From the NCBI GenBank assembly GCA_019925095.2, contig CM034411.1, positions 5,929,501 to 5,993,500 of the forward strand: 64,000 nt of DNA, read 5' to 3'. Positions within the stretch are counted from its first letter, which is position 1. Each line of letters opens with the position of its first letter. The notes beneath the pieces are model-generated. The model was not told the DNA's origin. It was given only the letters and a program-made list of their open reading frames with translations, and searched no databases. The stretch comes from Dendrolimus kikuchii. Lineage: Eukaryota > Arthropoda > Insecta > Lepidoptera > Lasiocampidae. The position numbers and the translations under genes were made by a program. Of this stretch, positions 41,576 through 52,535 are shown piece by piece.

Positions 41576-42254
41576 CTTGTCAATTTTTGGTCGCTTTATT
41601 CATGCGCGATATTTAGAGGCTTTTAGTTATGATTTCACCATGAAAGCTCCATTGTACTCTAATATATTATAATTTTAGCGCAAAATTTTCACCACTATAT
41701 ACTGCTTCAGGGATGACCCTAATGGTTGGAGGAGCGAGATGAAATGTTCCTCCGTCTCAAAGGAAGGTCTTCCAGCAAGGCTATTGTTATGCCCCGCAGG
41801 CCTAGGCCCTTCTATTACTGTTGGAAATTTGTATCTATTGGCTTTTTTTAATCGCCTACTCCTCCGTCATATGCCAAGACGGAGTCTTTTCTTTTTCTTG
41901 TCTTATTCTAACTATCTATATCTAATATATTAGGGGGGGAGTGTAATCGTTTTTATATTTTCTTTTCCTTTCCTTTTCTTTTTGTCTTTTATAATTACAA
42001 ATCTTATTTTCTGATACATTTACTTATTTGCTATTACGATTGTATATCTTTCTAGTTAATTAATTCTATTTATTACATGTTTGTTTATTTTATCTATATA
42101 TCTATATAATGTTATTTTTTACTCTATTTATTTATAACTTAATTATTACATTTCTATTATTTTCAGGTTATATTTACATTCTTAATACTTAAATTTTTCT
42201 CACACTGTGTAAGTATATACAATTATATATTACCAGTGTTATTTGTTGACCCAT
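41576..42254. other. T-rich intergenic DNA
   Basis: Contains a short inverted pair CCTCCGTC / GACGGAG (41749-41885). No gene recognised. Confidence 0.35.
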
Positions 42255-42815
42255 TGCGTTTAATAACCCACTTGTGCGATTTTAATTGCGTACTTAATAA
42301 ACTCCTCGCGCTGCTTCTTTCCGAGTAGTGCTTTGGTATTCTCCCTGTTTATATCGGTCTTCAGAGCACACCCGACGTTGTGCCGGTCCACAGCAAAGAG
42401 GGGGCAGTCGAAGATTGCGTGTAAGAGGGTCTCCGGTACTCCAGGTTCATAGACACACGATGGGTGCTCCTTCAACTTGAACCGGTTCAAGTATTCAGAG
42501 AACCCTCCGTGGCCTGTGAATGTCTGGACTGTCAGGTTCGACGTGGTGATGCTTCTGACTATCTTGTAGGTGCATGTTGCATCCGGGAAGTAAAGTTTCC
42601 GGATCATCCTCTTGACCAATGAGACTGGACACCGGTGATAATGCGAATTTGTCTTTAGCTTGAGAGCAGCGGCTTTCTCCAGAGCGTCCGCTCTATCGTT
42701 TTGTTTTACCTCAGCATGCGCCCTTACCCAGAATAAAGGTACCCCCTTGCCTACTGTCATGCTCTGTGTGATGTTCCGCCTAGCCGTGACGGCAAGTATC
42801 TATTGGCTTGTAAGT
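42255..42815 (-). pseudogene. I-superfamily-like LINE: RNase H end and zinc-finger C-terminus
   Basis: Minus strand: SQ-stop-ILAVTARRNITQS, then FWVRAHAEVKQNDRADALEK, the end of an RNase H domain with its catalytic-type D in ADALEKAA. Next come TFTGHGGFSEYLNRF and a zinc-finger-like EHPSC...PETLLHAIFDC. The order RNase H, TGHG, Cys/His finger is typical of I-related non-LTR elements. An in-frame stop near 42800 and loss of RT show it is dead. The main frame (166 codons) is otherwise open. Confidence 0.8.
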
Positions 42816-42989
42816 GTTCCACTACACTGCCAAAGCTTCAGTAGAGGGGGGAGGAGTGATTGTGACGAAATTTTCTGGAGAACACCCGCGACCAATATTA
42901 ACTCCTAGAGCATCTACCAGTCCCTCCCTGCCGGCTCTACATATTCCACTATATAGCAAATCATCTTCAACAATATTGCAATATGGGAA

Positions 42990-43430
42990 GATTCGTATAT
43001 ATATTATTATTTTGTACAGCCTGTAATCCAAAAGCAACGTGGCATTCCTTTGGAGTGGATACAACCTGCGTGGACACGTCGGCCGTATCCCATTTACCAA
43101 ACACCTCTAGATCAGCCGGTTCGGCGGCAGAAATAGCTGAATCACTCAAGCGGCGCAAATATGAAACCCTCAATGAGAGTTCTATGTTTGTGCAGTTTGC
43201 TGATGAATTGCTTGGTCCATGGGGTCCTGAGGCCATGAACTTCTACCATATCAAATCGACTTATTGACTCTTCAGGTGATCAGAAAGCTTCCTACCTCCG
43301 ACAACAGATCAGTATGGCGATCCAGCGAAAAAACCTAGCCAACATTTTGGGCACCTTACCCATAGAAGACGGTGATCTAGGCTCAGTCTTCTACTTATAG
43401 TCTGGAGGGACTATGGGTAGATAATTTAAG
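42990..43430 (+). pseudogene. NLR-C domain, frameshifted
   Basis: The frame reads WHSFGVDTTCVDTSAVSHLP, SAGSAAEIAESLKRRKYETL, LLGPWGPEAMNFYHI. It then shifts to SDQKASYLRQQISMAIQRKN and LGTLPIEDGDLGSVFYL with a stop. It is the longest NLR-C copy and shows the VDT..VDTSA..SH start of the conserved block. A second copy lies 320 bp downstream. Confidence 0.78.
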
Positions 43431-43744
43431 TTTTCTTTTATTGCGTTAGTTTAAAAAGACATTGTGATTTATTTGATACTTTTGTACTCGATTTAAATTC
43501 AAAAAGTCTTAATGCCTAAGGCGCTTCTGATTTAAATGACGTGGTTTGATATCCAAATCGGGTAACCTGCACCGCTTAGGCATTTAGGTACCTAAATGAC
43601 ACATGATACCATAAAATCTAAAATTATTTTCATAAAAAGAACGTGTTATAGCTACTAAAGGAGAAGAAGCAGCAAGAAACCCCCCAACAATACGTTTAGC
43701 TGAATATTCTTTTTCTTCATATTTATCTATCTCAGGCTGGTTGT

Positions 43745-44010
43745 TTTAATAAACAGCTGAAACACTCAAGCTGCGAAAATGTGCAGCCCTCGGTGAGAGT
43801 TATATGTTTGTAATGTTTGCTGTTGACACGCTTGGACCGTGGGGTCCTGAGGCCATGAGCCTCTACAGAGATATTTCAAAACGACTCTCAGGCAGCGGAT
43901 CAGTATGGCGATCCAACGAGGTAACCTGGCCAGTCTTCTAGGAACCTTACACATTGACTTCAATGACTTAGACTCAGTATTCTACTTAAAGTCTTAAAGG
44001 ATTATAGGTA
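43745..44010 (+). pseudogene. NLR-C domain, degenerate copy
   Basis: AETLKLRKCAALGESYMFV, LDRGVLRP-like frameshifts, MAIQRGNLASLLGTLHIDFN, LDSVFYL. Same orientation as the preceding copy. Confidence 0.68.
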
Positions 44011-44327
44011 GAATACAATATAACTTAAGTTTCCTTCACTATGCTAGTTTATAGCTCTTTTTTTTTTAACAACTCTACGGACTGGAGTACCGTACCCTTT
44101 TTTACAACTTAATTTAGAAGAAAGTTTTTGGAATTTATACACGCTTATTGGTTATTTTTGTTATTGTGTGTGACATTTATTGAATGATGTTTGTGTTGTG
44201 GTGTACCTTACGAATAACTTATTATATTAATATAACTATATAGTTTATAGTTATAATGTATCAACACTTATTATACTTTTAAATAAACACGTCATAAAAT
44301 TACTCTTCTAGAATTAGATTTGTAAGA

Positions 44328-44480
44328 AATGATGTAACTTCTTGACGAAACAGTGAAATGTAAATAACCTGTTCGTATCGTTTCTCGGAACGCTAAATCT
44401 GGATCGTCATAATTATGACGTTAGATCGCGTCATAAACGAGACTTGTTGGGCAATCTTTGGCCTGATGCGTATTATTGTT
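44328..44480. repeat. Diverged direct repeat X2, partner copy
   Basis: See 41420-41575. Confidence 0.45.
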
Positions 44481-45189
44481 TAGTAATTGCCTTTTGTTGT
44501 GTAATATTATATTCCGTGGCCTGATTTAAATTAGTCGACGAAGTAAATAATAACTCTGAGCTTAGGAAAAAGTTAAGATTTTTATGGGAAACATTTCAGC
44601 GGTACAATTTGAAAATCCAGATAGTTCCAAGAAATTTTACACTACAACACAAAAATGTTATGAACTTCCACAATATGTCATTTGAAACCTATTAATTAAG
44701 CATTTGAAGCGTTATCATATGTTTATACAGTCTTACATGTTTAGCAAACAGGATACATTAGCAAATACCTAGTAAGACAATAAATGCATAAAAATTCGTT
44801 TTAATAACAATATCAGTTGCTAGGTTCTAAAATTGTACAACTGAGTTGTACAAAATTAACATTATTAAAACAGGAATTGTGTGTACCTATGGAAAATCTC
44901 AAGTTTTTAGTGAAAAATACTTTGCATGCTGCAACATAAAAACACAATTTACCTGAGACTGGGGTGGATGTTCTAGCATTCTTAAAGCTAATTTGCCTAA
45001 AGATTATTTTAGAAATTAATTATTTAATACATGATGCTGAATAGATTTAACAACCGTCCGAAGTCATTGTTGAAAAAGGTAATTTATAAAGGTAAGTAAA
45101 AAAAAAAATTAAAACATTTCATAGAATAGAAGTCACTTTGCACACAATGTGACAAAATAAATTGATACATACAATCGTAATGATAATTA
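44481..45189. other. AT-rich intergenic DNA
   Basis: No recognised gene or repeat. Confidence 0.4.
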
Positions 45190-45250
45190 TAGGTACAATG
45201 GACGGTCTTATCGCTCGGAGCGATTTCTTCCAGACAACCTTTGGATGGAC
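45190..45250 (-). mobile_element. LINE 3'UTR, family UTR-H (copy 4, partial)
   Basis: GGACGGTCTTATCGCTCGGAGCGATTTCTTCC to CAACCTTTGG; hairpin ATCGCT-CGG-AGCGAT at 45210-45224. Confidence 0.55.
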
Positions 45251-45282
45251 AGAAACTCGGGATGGATGGGGAGGTATGCAAT

Positions 45283-45284
<2 letters not shown>

Positions 45285-45352
<68 letters not shown>
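45285..45352. repeat. (TA)n microsatellite
   Basis: About 68 bp of AT dinucleotides immediately upstream of an NLR-C copy. Open frames through it are artefacts. Confidence 0.97.
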
Positions 45353-45354
<2 letters not shown>

Positions 45355-45357
45355 GGT

Positions 45358-45790
45358 ATAGTATGGGATGCTACTTGCGTTGACACTCTGGCGGCGTCCC
45401 ATCTTTCAAGTACCTGTACTACCGCCGGTTCTACTGCAGCTGAACAGGAGGATGCCGCCATTAGAAATGGTTACACATTTGCGGCATTTGGGGTGGAAAC
45501 TCTGGGTCCGTGGAGTCCTAACGCTCTACAGCCCTAGCGTGACGTTGCCAAACGTTTAGTAGACGACACACGCGATCAAAAAGCTGGATTCTATTTTACT
45601 CAAAGATTAAGTGTTGCCATACAATTTGGCAACGCCGCCAGTCTTTTGGGAACGTTCCTGGTAAGAGACAGTGGTCTGGGACCAATATTTTATCTGTAGC
45701 TATTTTTCCCTTTTTATTTAGTTTTAGATTTTTATATTAGTAAAGTTTCTAGTTTATTTTAAGTTTATTTTTAATTATTTTATAATGCAA
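45358..45790 (+). pseudogene. NLR-C domain and 3'UTR
   Basis: VWDATCVDTLAASHLSSTCT, GSTAAEQEDAAIRNGYTFAA, FGVETLGPWSPNALQP and a stop; after the premature stop, [44 protein letters not shown]. One stop codon interrupts an otherwise well-kept domain. Confidence 0.78.
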
Positions 45791-45837
45791 CCAACTAAAT
45801 AAAAAACATACTGGTATGAAGTATTTTATTATACTAA

Positions 45838-46345
45838 CTAGCTGTACCCGGCAGACGTTGTCCTGCCCTTACTAATAAAAATCTAGAACCCGATTGCAGC
45901 GACATTTACCGGAACCAACAGTTAATTTAAACCATTCTCGAATCCACTTTAATAAAAACAAAAAAATCATCAAAATAGGTCCCACCGTTTAGGAAGACTT
46001 TAGCGGTGCCACCTACCGGTAGATCTTAACCATCCCGGGACCCACTTGAACACACACAAAAATAATTTCACCTAAATATTGGAACCCGATTAAAGCTAAA
46101 TTAATTATTTTACATGTATTTTGTCAATAAAATAACTCCGACGGAAGCATCTGTTTTAAATGATATTCAGTTTTTTTTATCCTCTTTTTTTTCTTAATTT
46201 TCTTAATTTTTTCATTCATAAGAACCTTCTCCTGATAATAAAAAACACAACAAAAAAAGAATTAGCGAAATCGGTCCAGCCGTTCACGCGTGGTGGCGTG
46301 ACCAAGGGAAATAGGGATTCATTTTTATATATATAGGTATATAGA
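45838..46345 (+). repeat. REP-M, long copy
   Basis: Starts CTAGCTGTACCCGGCAGACG (TTGTCCTGCCC), ends with AAATCGGTCCAGCCGTTCAC, GTGGTGGCGTGACCAAGGG and ATTCATTTTTATATATATAG. A widespread arthropod repeat type. Copies at 13588 and 63195. Confidence 0.65.
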
Positions 46346-46564
46346 TATATATGTAAATAAATAACAAAAAATCATAGAATTCTAATACTAATATGCTATC
46401 TTAAACAATAAATATTATAAACAATAAAACTATGTATATTCTTTGTCTAAGTTAATATTTTTCCAATTTTGATTTAAAAGTTGGATACCTCCAATTTTTA
46501 AATTAAAAATATGCTTTAAATAATAATATGCTGCTTGTGGGATTTAATTGACATTTTCTTTAAT

Positions 46565-46665
46565 AACCAGAATGGGATGTCATGTCGTACAAAGAAGTAA
46601 AACAGCTGGCCCAGAATAGAAAAGATTGGAGGAGTCTCCACGGACGCGAGCACAGTTCTTAAAGA
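46565..46665 (+). pseudogene. RTE-like LINE extreme C-terminus
   Basis: MSYKEVKQLAQNRKDWRSL, HGREHSS and a stop, matching the last ~30 residues known from RTE-type ORF2. Only this end remains. Confidence 0.6.
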
Positions 46666-47082
46666 AAGAAAAAACTAGAACCGACTTATAGCGCCAACTG
46701 TGATTGCAGAGTGTATTACAAGTTACATATAGTAAAGGAGAGGTCGACCTTCACCCATCTGATAACTACAATATATATATACATGAGACATATTTTTTAT
46801 CAAATTATATTAATTTATAAACACGCCTATGATAGCTTGCCAATCGAAAAGTGTTCATGGCTATTTTGAATTAAATTAATTTTAATCATTTTTTTTCATA
46901 AACTTCAACACTTGATAACTGAACAAATTTAGTTTCAACTGATAGTTTTTAACATGGAGAATATGCCTTGATAGGCTTGCCTACATTTCTGTTCATGTCT
47001 ACCTGGCAAGCAGGTCTAAACAGGTAAGTCAATATAGGTAACTACAGCTTTCTGTTATAAAAAAAGATAATTTAATTATTAT

Positions 47083-47144
47083 ATATGGCCAGTCTTTTGG
47101 GCACGTTTCTGAATGAGAGCGGTCTAGAACTAGATTTTATACTT
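47083..47144 (+). pseudogene. NLR-C terminal fragment, nested
   Basis: MASLLGTFLNESGLELDFIL and stop: the last codons of the NLR-C block. Its tail was the target of the RTE1 insertion that follows. Confidence 0.7.
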
Positions 47145-47156
47145 TAATTTTAGTTT

Positions 47157-47248
47157 TAGTGAGGTGTTTAAGAATAAGCCTAAATGGCACTCTGTTGTTC
47201 GTGCCTACCCCGCAAGGGAACTGGCGTGAAGTTATGTATGTATGTATG
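47157..47248 (+). pseudogene. RTE1 extreme 3' fragment with TSD
   Basis: GAGGTGTTTAAGAATAAGCC to GGAACTGGCGTGAAGTTATG and (TATG)n. Target duplication TAATTTTAGTTT at 47145-47156 and 47249-47260. Confidence 0.88.
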
Positions 47249-47641
47249 TAATTTTAGTTTGTATATATAGTTTATTTTTAATTTAATTTATTGTATAGTT
47301 TAATTTATTTATAATTTAGTTTATTTATAATTAGATACTATACCTATATAAAATTACTAACGAATATAATTAAGTTTTCCAGTCAACTTCATTATTATAT
47401 TATATTATATATTAAAAATAATCGCATAGGCTTGCAATAAAAAAACCGTTTATAGAATATTATTGCCATGCTTTGAAGACTTCAACAATAGCCATGAAAA
47501 CTTTTCGATTGGCAAGCTATCATAGGCGTGTTTACACAGATGGGTGAAGCTCGATCTTCAGTCTCTTAAACTAGTTGTTAACTAGACAATTGACAATCCC
47601 TAGAATTCTTCTTCCATAGTATTAGTGTATTATTTTATAGC

Positions 47642-47888
47642 CTATACAAATTAATATTAATTAAAAATCTAAAATATCCTATAAATAAACCTAACTTAAA
47701 AATATATATACAATAGTAAAAAAAAAAAACTAATATTAAAATAAATCCTATATTAAAGCCCGTCCAGCCCCACCAGACCACTGTCGCTGGGCATTGTACC
47801 TAGAAGGCTGGCAGCATTACCTCGCTGGATACAAAGGCTAATCCTTTGAGCGAGGTAAGCTCCAGCCTTCCGGTCTCCTGTTTTGTCC
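47642..47888 (-). pseudogene. NLR-C 3' end, near-identical to 7487-7728
   Basis: The reverse complement gives ACAAAACAGGAGACCGGAAG, CTCGCTCAAAGGATTAGCC, GTATCCAGCGAGGTAATGC, GCCCAGCGACAGTGGTCTGG and the same 3'UTR as the 7 kb copy. I count about two substitutions plus a T-run length difference in ~240 bp. All other NLR-C pairs are far more diverged. Confidence 0.85.
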
Positions 47889-47944
47889 ATTAGGCGTAGT
47901 ATTAGTTACATATAAATGAATCATATTCATGTTGCATAAACTTT

Positions 47945-47985
47945 GGACAGCCTACGTCCAGCAGTGGTCATCGATTGACGACAAA
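47945..47985 (+). mobile_element. RTE2-type tail remnant
   Basis: CAGCCTACGTCCAGCAGTGG resembles the GGCCTA..TCCAGCAGTGGA 3' end of RTE2. Very short. Confidence 0.35.
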
Positions 47986-48238
47986 GCAAACTTTGACACC
48001 ACGACCTTTTGTACAGGAAATTTTCTCAACGGAATTAACCACGGATATTATGTCATTCATGGAAAACGTTTGTTTCTTCAGTATTAAATGACGCAATTAA
48101 GGTATAAAATATTCCGTAACTATAACACATAAATACATACAATGTATATAGACGCTAATAATCGTACATTGTGACGGGTTTTACCTCTACTATTGTATGC
48201 TTACCATTTCTAAGATCTAGATAGTCTAGATTTTTATC

Positions 48239-48536
48239 CGAGCAGGAGTGGAGAAAGAATACAATTTCAGCCGGCCGGGCGGCCTGTCGTAAGAGGCGAC
48301 AAAACAACCTACAACCGGGTGGTAGAGTATTTGCCCGTCTATCCAGACAGCTACCACCCCTGGTCTAGCGTATGCCGCCATACCAAGCTTGAGTTGTTTT
48401 CGAGCATTAGTGGCTAGGTTCCAGTCCCTCTTTACAGAGCGACAGCACATTGGTAGCACAAATGTCCATAAGTGATTATAACTGTTTTCCATCACGTAGG
48501 CCGTCTAACTGTCTGCTGAACTCAAGGAATAAAACA
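48239..48536 (+). mobile_element. SINE1 copy, moderately diverged
   Basis: GCAGGAGTGGAGAAAGAATAC to GTCTGCTGAACTCAAGGAATAAAAC with all internal landmarks. Confidence 0.8.
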
Positions 48537-48584
48537 AAAGATGGGCTTAGAATGAGACATTATTTAGCCTATTCATTAAGTTCC

Positions 48585-48710
48585 TTTATGCTGCGGCTTC
48601 ATCTGATTTTGTGTTAAAGATTTAGACTGTGGCCGAATGCGTGTTATTTAAAGCGTTAAATAATAATGCCGTTAACGCATAGCCATATTAGTGTTTAAAC
48701 ATACGTTATC
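48585..48710. repeat. Diverged direct repeat X1, partner copy
   Basis: See 37105-37235. Confidence 0.5.
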
Positions 48711-49382
48711 TGTCAATATTGTAATTGTAATGTCACAGATCAAATAAACCCATATCTGCGTGAAACGGCTTAAATGTCCATTAATATTACTGTAGGGTTT
48801 GCTATTAAACGCTTGTATTTAAATTCCCGCGATTCGAAAATGCTCGTCTAAAACGTCACTGCAAATTCGTGAGTGTCAATCAAATCGACAATTCAACACG
48901 TCTACGAGTGGCGCCACCGTCCATACGATACTGCATTTCACTCTCTTCAAAAATCAAAATCATCAACGAGCTATCGGTGAGTCGAATCTAACTATTTACA
49001 AGCGCATTTTTCAAAATATCAAACTTTCAATCGAACATATTGGTCATTCGGCCGGGATTTATCCAGTTACGAAATCAATACGCATATTTAAAACGTATTT
49101 ATATTGGTATAAATCTTATATTGCCGAGTGCAAGTAGTTAGCTTGCACTCCATATTTATTACATTTGTTCTTTCAAATACACTAATTACTCATTAATTAC
49201 ATTGTATACGAGTCTAATTCTATGTTTTAAACATATATTCGTATATATTTAATCTTATTTTACGTGTTAAAACCTCACTTTTACTCAATTTAAAAAACGA
49301 CAGAAAGTCGACATGCTGCAATCAATATCTTGACATTACTCATTGAGACTTGATATGTTTATTTACCGTAAGACGGCTACTG
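48711..49382. other. AT-rich intergenic DNA
   Basis: No gene recognised; possible weak continuation of X1 similarity to about 48900. Confidence 0.4.
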
Positions 49383-49447
49383 AAAAGTGGCCGAAATGTC
49401 GTATAATAATAACAGCCCATAAATGTCCCACTGCTGGGCTCAGCAGT
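49383..49447 (-). mobile_element. Abutting PLE and SINE2 fragments
   Basis: ACTGAAAAGTGGCCGAAATGTCG (49383-49405) is the structured PLE motif. It is joined directly to ATAATAACAGCCCATAAATG / CCCACTGCTGGGCTC, the 3' end of a minus-strand SINE2. The SINE then stops. Confidence 0.55.
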
Positions 49448-50000
49448 GAAAGACTCGTTTCAAGCATTGCGGGATGATCGACAAGAACCGACTGTTGGAA
49501 CCGGTCATAAGGCAAGCGAATGAATAGTAAGATTTACGAACCGGCCATATAGTTATTGTGTCTTTCATTGATGCGTAGTTATCTATAAGCACATGTAATA
49601 TCATTTAAATATTATATTTAGCAAATTGATGAATCATTATCATTGTCCGGCGCCAGGACAAATTGATAAGTGTCCACATTTCCCATACAAATAAATAAGT
49701 ATCTATTCAATCAAATTCGACCGAAATCACTTTGTTTTAAAGTTTATTTTAGATTACAAAGATGTATTATAAAAAGGCATTTCCGGAGGCTGAAGTATTA
49801 CATCATATATTTTTGTATGCCGATCGTATTGCGGTTTTTCCTAGAACACATTCTTCCTCGAATCCAATTAATCAGTTGTCTCGAAAAACAAATGATAAGG
49901 GTGTCGCATGTGGCAGATGTTTTCATTATTTAATATTTTGTTATGCCGTAGTAATATGATGATTTACGTTCTTATTCATATTATAATAGCAGTGCATTAA
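49448..50000. other. Intergenic DNA
   Basis: No recognised gene. Two overlapping open frames at 49670-49959 have no family I know. Confidence 0.4.
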
Positions 50001-50255
50001 CGATCCACTGCTGGGCTCGGGCCTACCACTATTGGGGAACGGACAGTATACCCGCCACGTTTGTCCAAAGCGGCATGGCAGGTTTGACACATCGGTTATC
50101 TCGATGTGTTCGATGTATTTTCTTTACCGTTGTTAGCACATGGTAATTGTAATAATATGCACATTAGGTTATAAAACTGCCTAAGTGGTGCATTCCGGCC
50201 ATATTTTGAACCCTCGCACTTTAAGTACGCGTACGCTAGCCATTACGCTAGCACC
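50001..50255 (-). mobile_element. SINE2 copy
   Basis: CCACTGCTGGGCTCGGGCCT to GTACGCTAGCCATTACGCTA. B-box region diverged (TTTTGAACCCTCGC). Immediately followed by SINE1. Confidence 0.8.
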
Positions 50256-50256
50256 G

Positions 50257-50526
50257 TATCCGTGCAGGAACAGAGAAAGAATACGATTTCCTGCGGCCGG
50301 ACGGCCTGTCGTAAGAGGCGAGAAAACAACCAACAGCCAGGTGGTAGGGCATTTGCCCGTCTGGATGGCTACCAACCCTGGTCTAGAGCATGCCGCCATA
50401 ACAAGCTTGTGTTGTGTTCCGACATTAATGGCCAGGTTACAGACTCCCTTAAGAGAGCAGCATCGCATTTTCGAATTAGGTGGATCGTCTGCCTGTCTGC
50501 TGAACTCATGCAATAAAATAAAAAAC
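50257..50526 (+). mobile_element. SINE1 copy with internal tail deletion
   Basis: ATCCGTGCAGGAACAGAGAAAG to GCTGAACTCATGCAATAAAATA. About 40 bp of the tail (the GTGTTGCAAATGTCC part) are missing. Confidence 0.8.
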
Positions 50527-50814
50527 AAGGCCACGAGTTAGAGTAAATTTGTAGGCCTATTTAAGAACTTTACCTAACTTACGCTACTTCAATATGAATA
50601 TGAGAGTTAGTATCTAATGCTGTAAGAAACACAAATTAAAGCATATATGGAGTACTTTTCTCGTTTTTGCTATGGCTCAGCCAAATATCAACTCAAAGCT
50701 CTAGAGTCGACTAAGTGGAGAGCCTGGAGGTTCGTTGATTGGCAACGACCAACTTTTCGATGACAAAAGTCTTGAACATCGACGCAGAACACTGCAACAA
50801 CCAGCTTATCGGTT

Positions 50815-51110
50815 TTCTATCTGATAAACTTTGGAGAGTGTGCAACAGAGCTCTTCCATCTGATCCCGCCGTCTCCTTTCCATCATAGGTCAACCAGAGG
50901 AACCGGCATGCGGCATTGATATAAGGTGCATATACCACCTAGCTCGTTCATATTGCACTTTGCTTCCACTTCTACCATGCAAACCGCAATACAGTGGAAT
51001 TCATTGCCGAAATCTGTCTTTCCCGATACTTTCAACCTGGGTGTTTTCAATTCCCGTGCGAATAGATACCTTCTAAATAAGCGTGGTCCACCTTAGACCG
51101 TATCTGATAC
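50815..51110 (+). pseudogene. CR1/Jockey-like LINE C-terminus
   Basis: In shifting frames: LFHLIPPSPFHHRSTRRTGM, then IQWNSLPKSVFPDTFNLGVF and NSRANRYLL. These are the well-known C-terminal motifs of lepidopteran CR1/Jockey-like ORF2. Upstream, DFGQRPTFR-like fragments exist but no RT core. Confidence 0.75.
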
Positions 51111-51619
51111 TATACTACTATAAAAAGTAAAATTAAAATCTGGACCAACGTGAACAGGTCTTGATTTAAGGTTCTTTATAGCCACCATGCCATCATCACT
51201 TGAATACAGCAAGCTGTTCACAGACGGATAGCCATCGTGCGCGGATGGCAATTCGGAGATCACGCGACGTACACTAGTAGACCACGTGAGGATCGCAGGT
51301 TGACAATGCGGGGTACACTCGAGGAAGATGATGTTTGTCGGGTGCCAGGTGGCTCTGATTAGGCATGACCCTTATTTCGCTGGTGCAAATTGCTAACAGA
51401 CTACTCGGCAATTCATGAATCACGTGACGTTCACTCGTTGACCACGCGAGGTTTACGACTTGACAACGTAGTGTACACCCCTGAAATGCGGCGCTTGTCT
51501 GATGCCAGCTGAGCAATGACCTTTATTTTATTCGCTGACGGCTAACCGATTTTTTTTCGTGCACACTTGGTACTTTGGGGAAAAACCCGCTAAAACTACA
51601 TCAGCCTGATGTTCGCACT
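51111..51619. other. Intergenic DNA with internal short duplication
   Basis: Phrases ATCACGCGACGTACACTAGT / ATCACGTGACGTTCACTCGT and GGGTGCCAGGTGGCTC / TGATGCCAGCTGAGC recur about 160 bp apart (51258-51370 and 51418-51515), an old local duplication. No gene. Confidence 0.4.
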
Positions 51620-51740
51620 AAGGGGCCTTCCACAAATTATGTGACACGAATTTCCTGATTTTCGACCTCTCTCCAGTTCTGGTCACCTTTGTAGGTCCTC
51701 CCTCCCTAGTGTGACATCACATATATTGCAATTTTATATC
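51620..51740 (+). repeat. REP-S, copy 2
   Basis: AAGGGGCCTTCCACAAATTATG to GTGTGACATCACATATATTG; relative of 25113-25235. Confidence 0.5.
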
Positions 51741-51914
51741 AAGTACTTATTAAATCAAAACAGCAGTTCCGTAATTAGTTTTATTTCCATTTAATTTTTT
51801 TAATAATTTAAACACTATGTTCATACAGATAGAGTTGGAAATATTTTGAACTTTTTGCGTTAGTTCAAATATCTCATCATATAGTTCACCCTTAACGTGT
51901 GGCGTAATTTATGG

Positions 51915-51988
51915 GTGTCCCCTTTGGTATTGCCACTTTCCATCAGTTACTCCGTCAGCTTGTCTGCTGTACGCCGGCAACAAAAAAG
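51915..51988 (+). mobile_element. LINE/SINE1-type tail remnant
   Basis: TTTGGTATTGCCACTTTCCA, CAGCTTGTCTGCTGTACGCC, GCAACAAAAAAG: the shared tail with an internal deletion. Confidence 0.45.
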
Positions 51989-52535
51989 CTATTATCCCGG
52001 AATAGTTCAGCCTACGCAGCGACGATTTAACACCATGATTCTTGTGTAAATCCCGGCTGTATCTCAAACACACCGCTTCGATATGTAACTGTATGGTTTA
52101 TCTCTTATATCAGATCTTTAAGGAAATAAAGATAACTAAAAATAACATTAACGTAATCAGTTATTATTGTTATTCCCCGTCAAAATATTTCAAAAATCGA
52201 TAAAGTGAATATAAATACTTAATTGTATTAATAAACTACGCAACTTTATTGTGGACTAATTTTGTCTCGTGGTTCCACTTGATATTAGGTTTAAATCTCC
52301 ATTACATACTTCAAAGTATCATCATCATTTTCATGCTTGTGCTAAATACCGGTTGACTTCAGATCGACCTTGATAGCCCGCAGTTCGCTTTCCTACTATT
52401 TTTCTCTACTTCAAACGGTCTTTGACATCCCTATAATGAGACCATTGGCACGAATGTCAGGACACCAATTCAGCATTGTTTGAAGTTACTTATGTTTTGT
52501 TACACGTGGTAAATAGCCCAAAAGCCTAAAGGATT
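51989..52535. other. Intergenic DNA
   Basis: No recognised gene or repeat. Confidence 0.4.

Larger units (their letters stand above)
46741..47557. mobile_element. Inverted-repeat element with nested LINE tails
   Basis: Inner arms 46821-46863 and 47489-47531 are 43-bp inverted repeats with a single mismatch (start ACACGCCTATGATAGCTTGC). Outer arms around CTTCACCCATCTG (46749-46761) and CAGATGGGTGAAG (47537-47549) extend them, with ~57 bp extra on the left. The interior holds an NLR-C tail (47083-47144) and an RTE1 insertion (47157-47248) but no transposase. Confidence 0.75.

Noticed and set aside
50185..50541. Overlapping 84-118 codon open frames, with look-alikes at 9438, 13314, 52542 and 60059
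   Set aside because: All are translations of SINE1 copies in various frames; not conserved as proteins.
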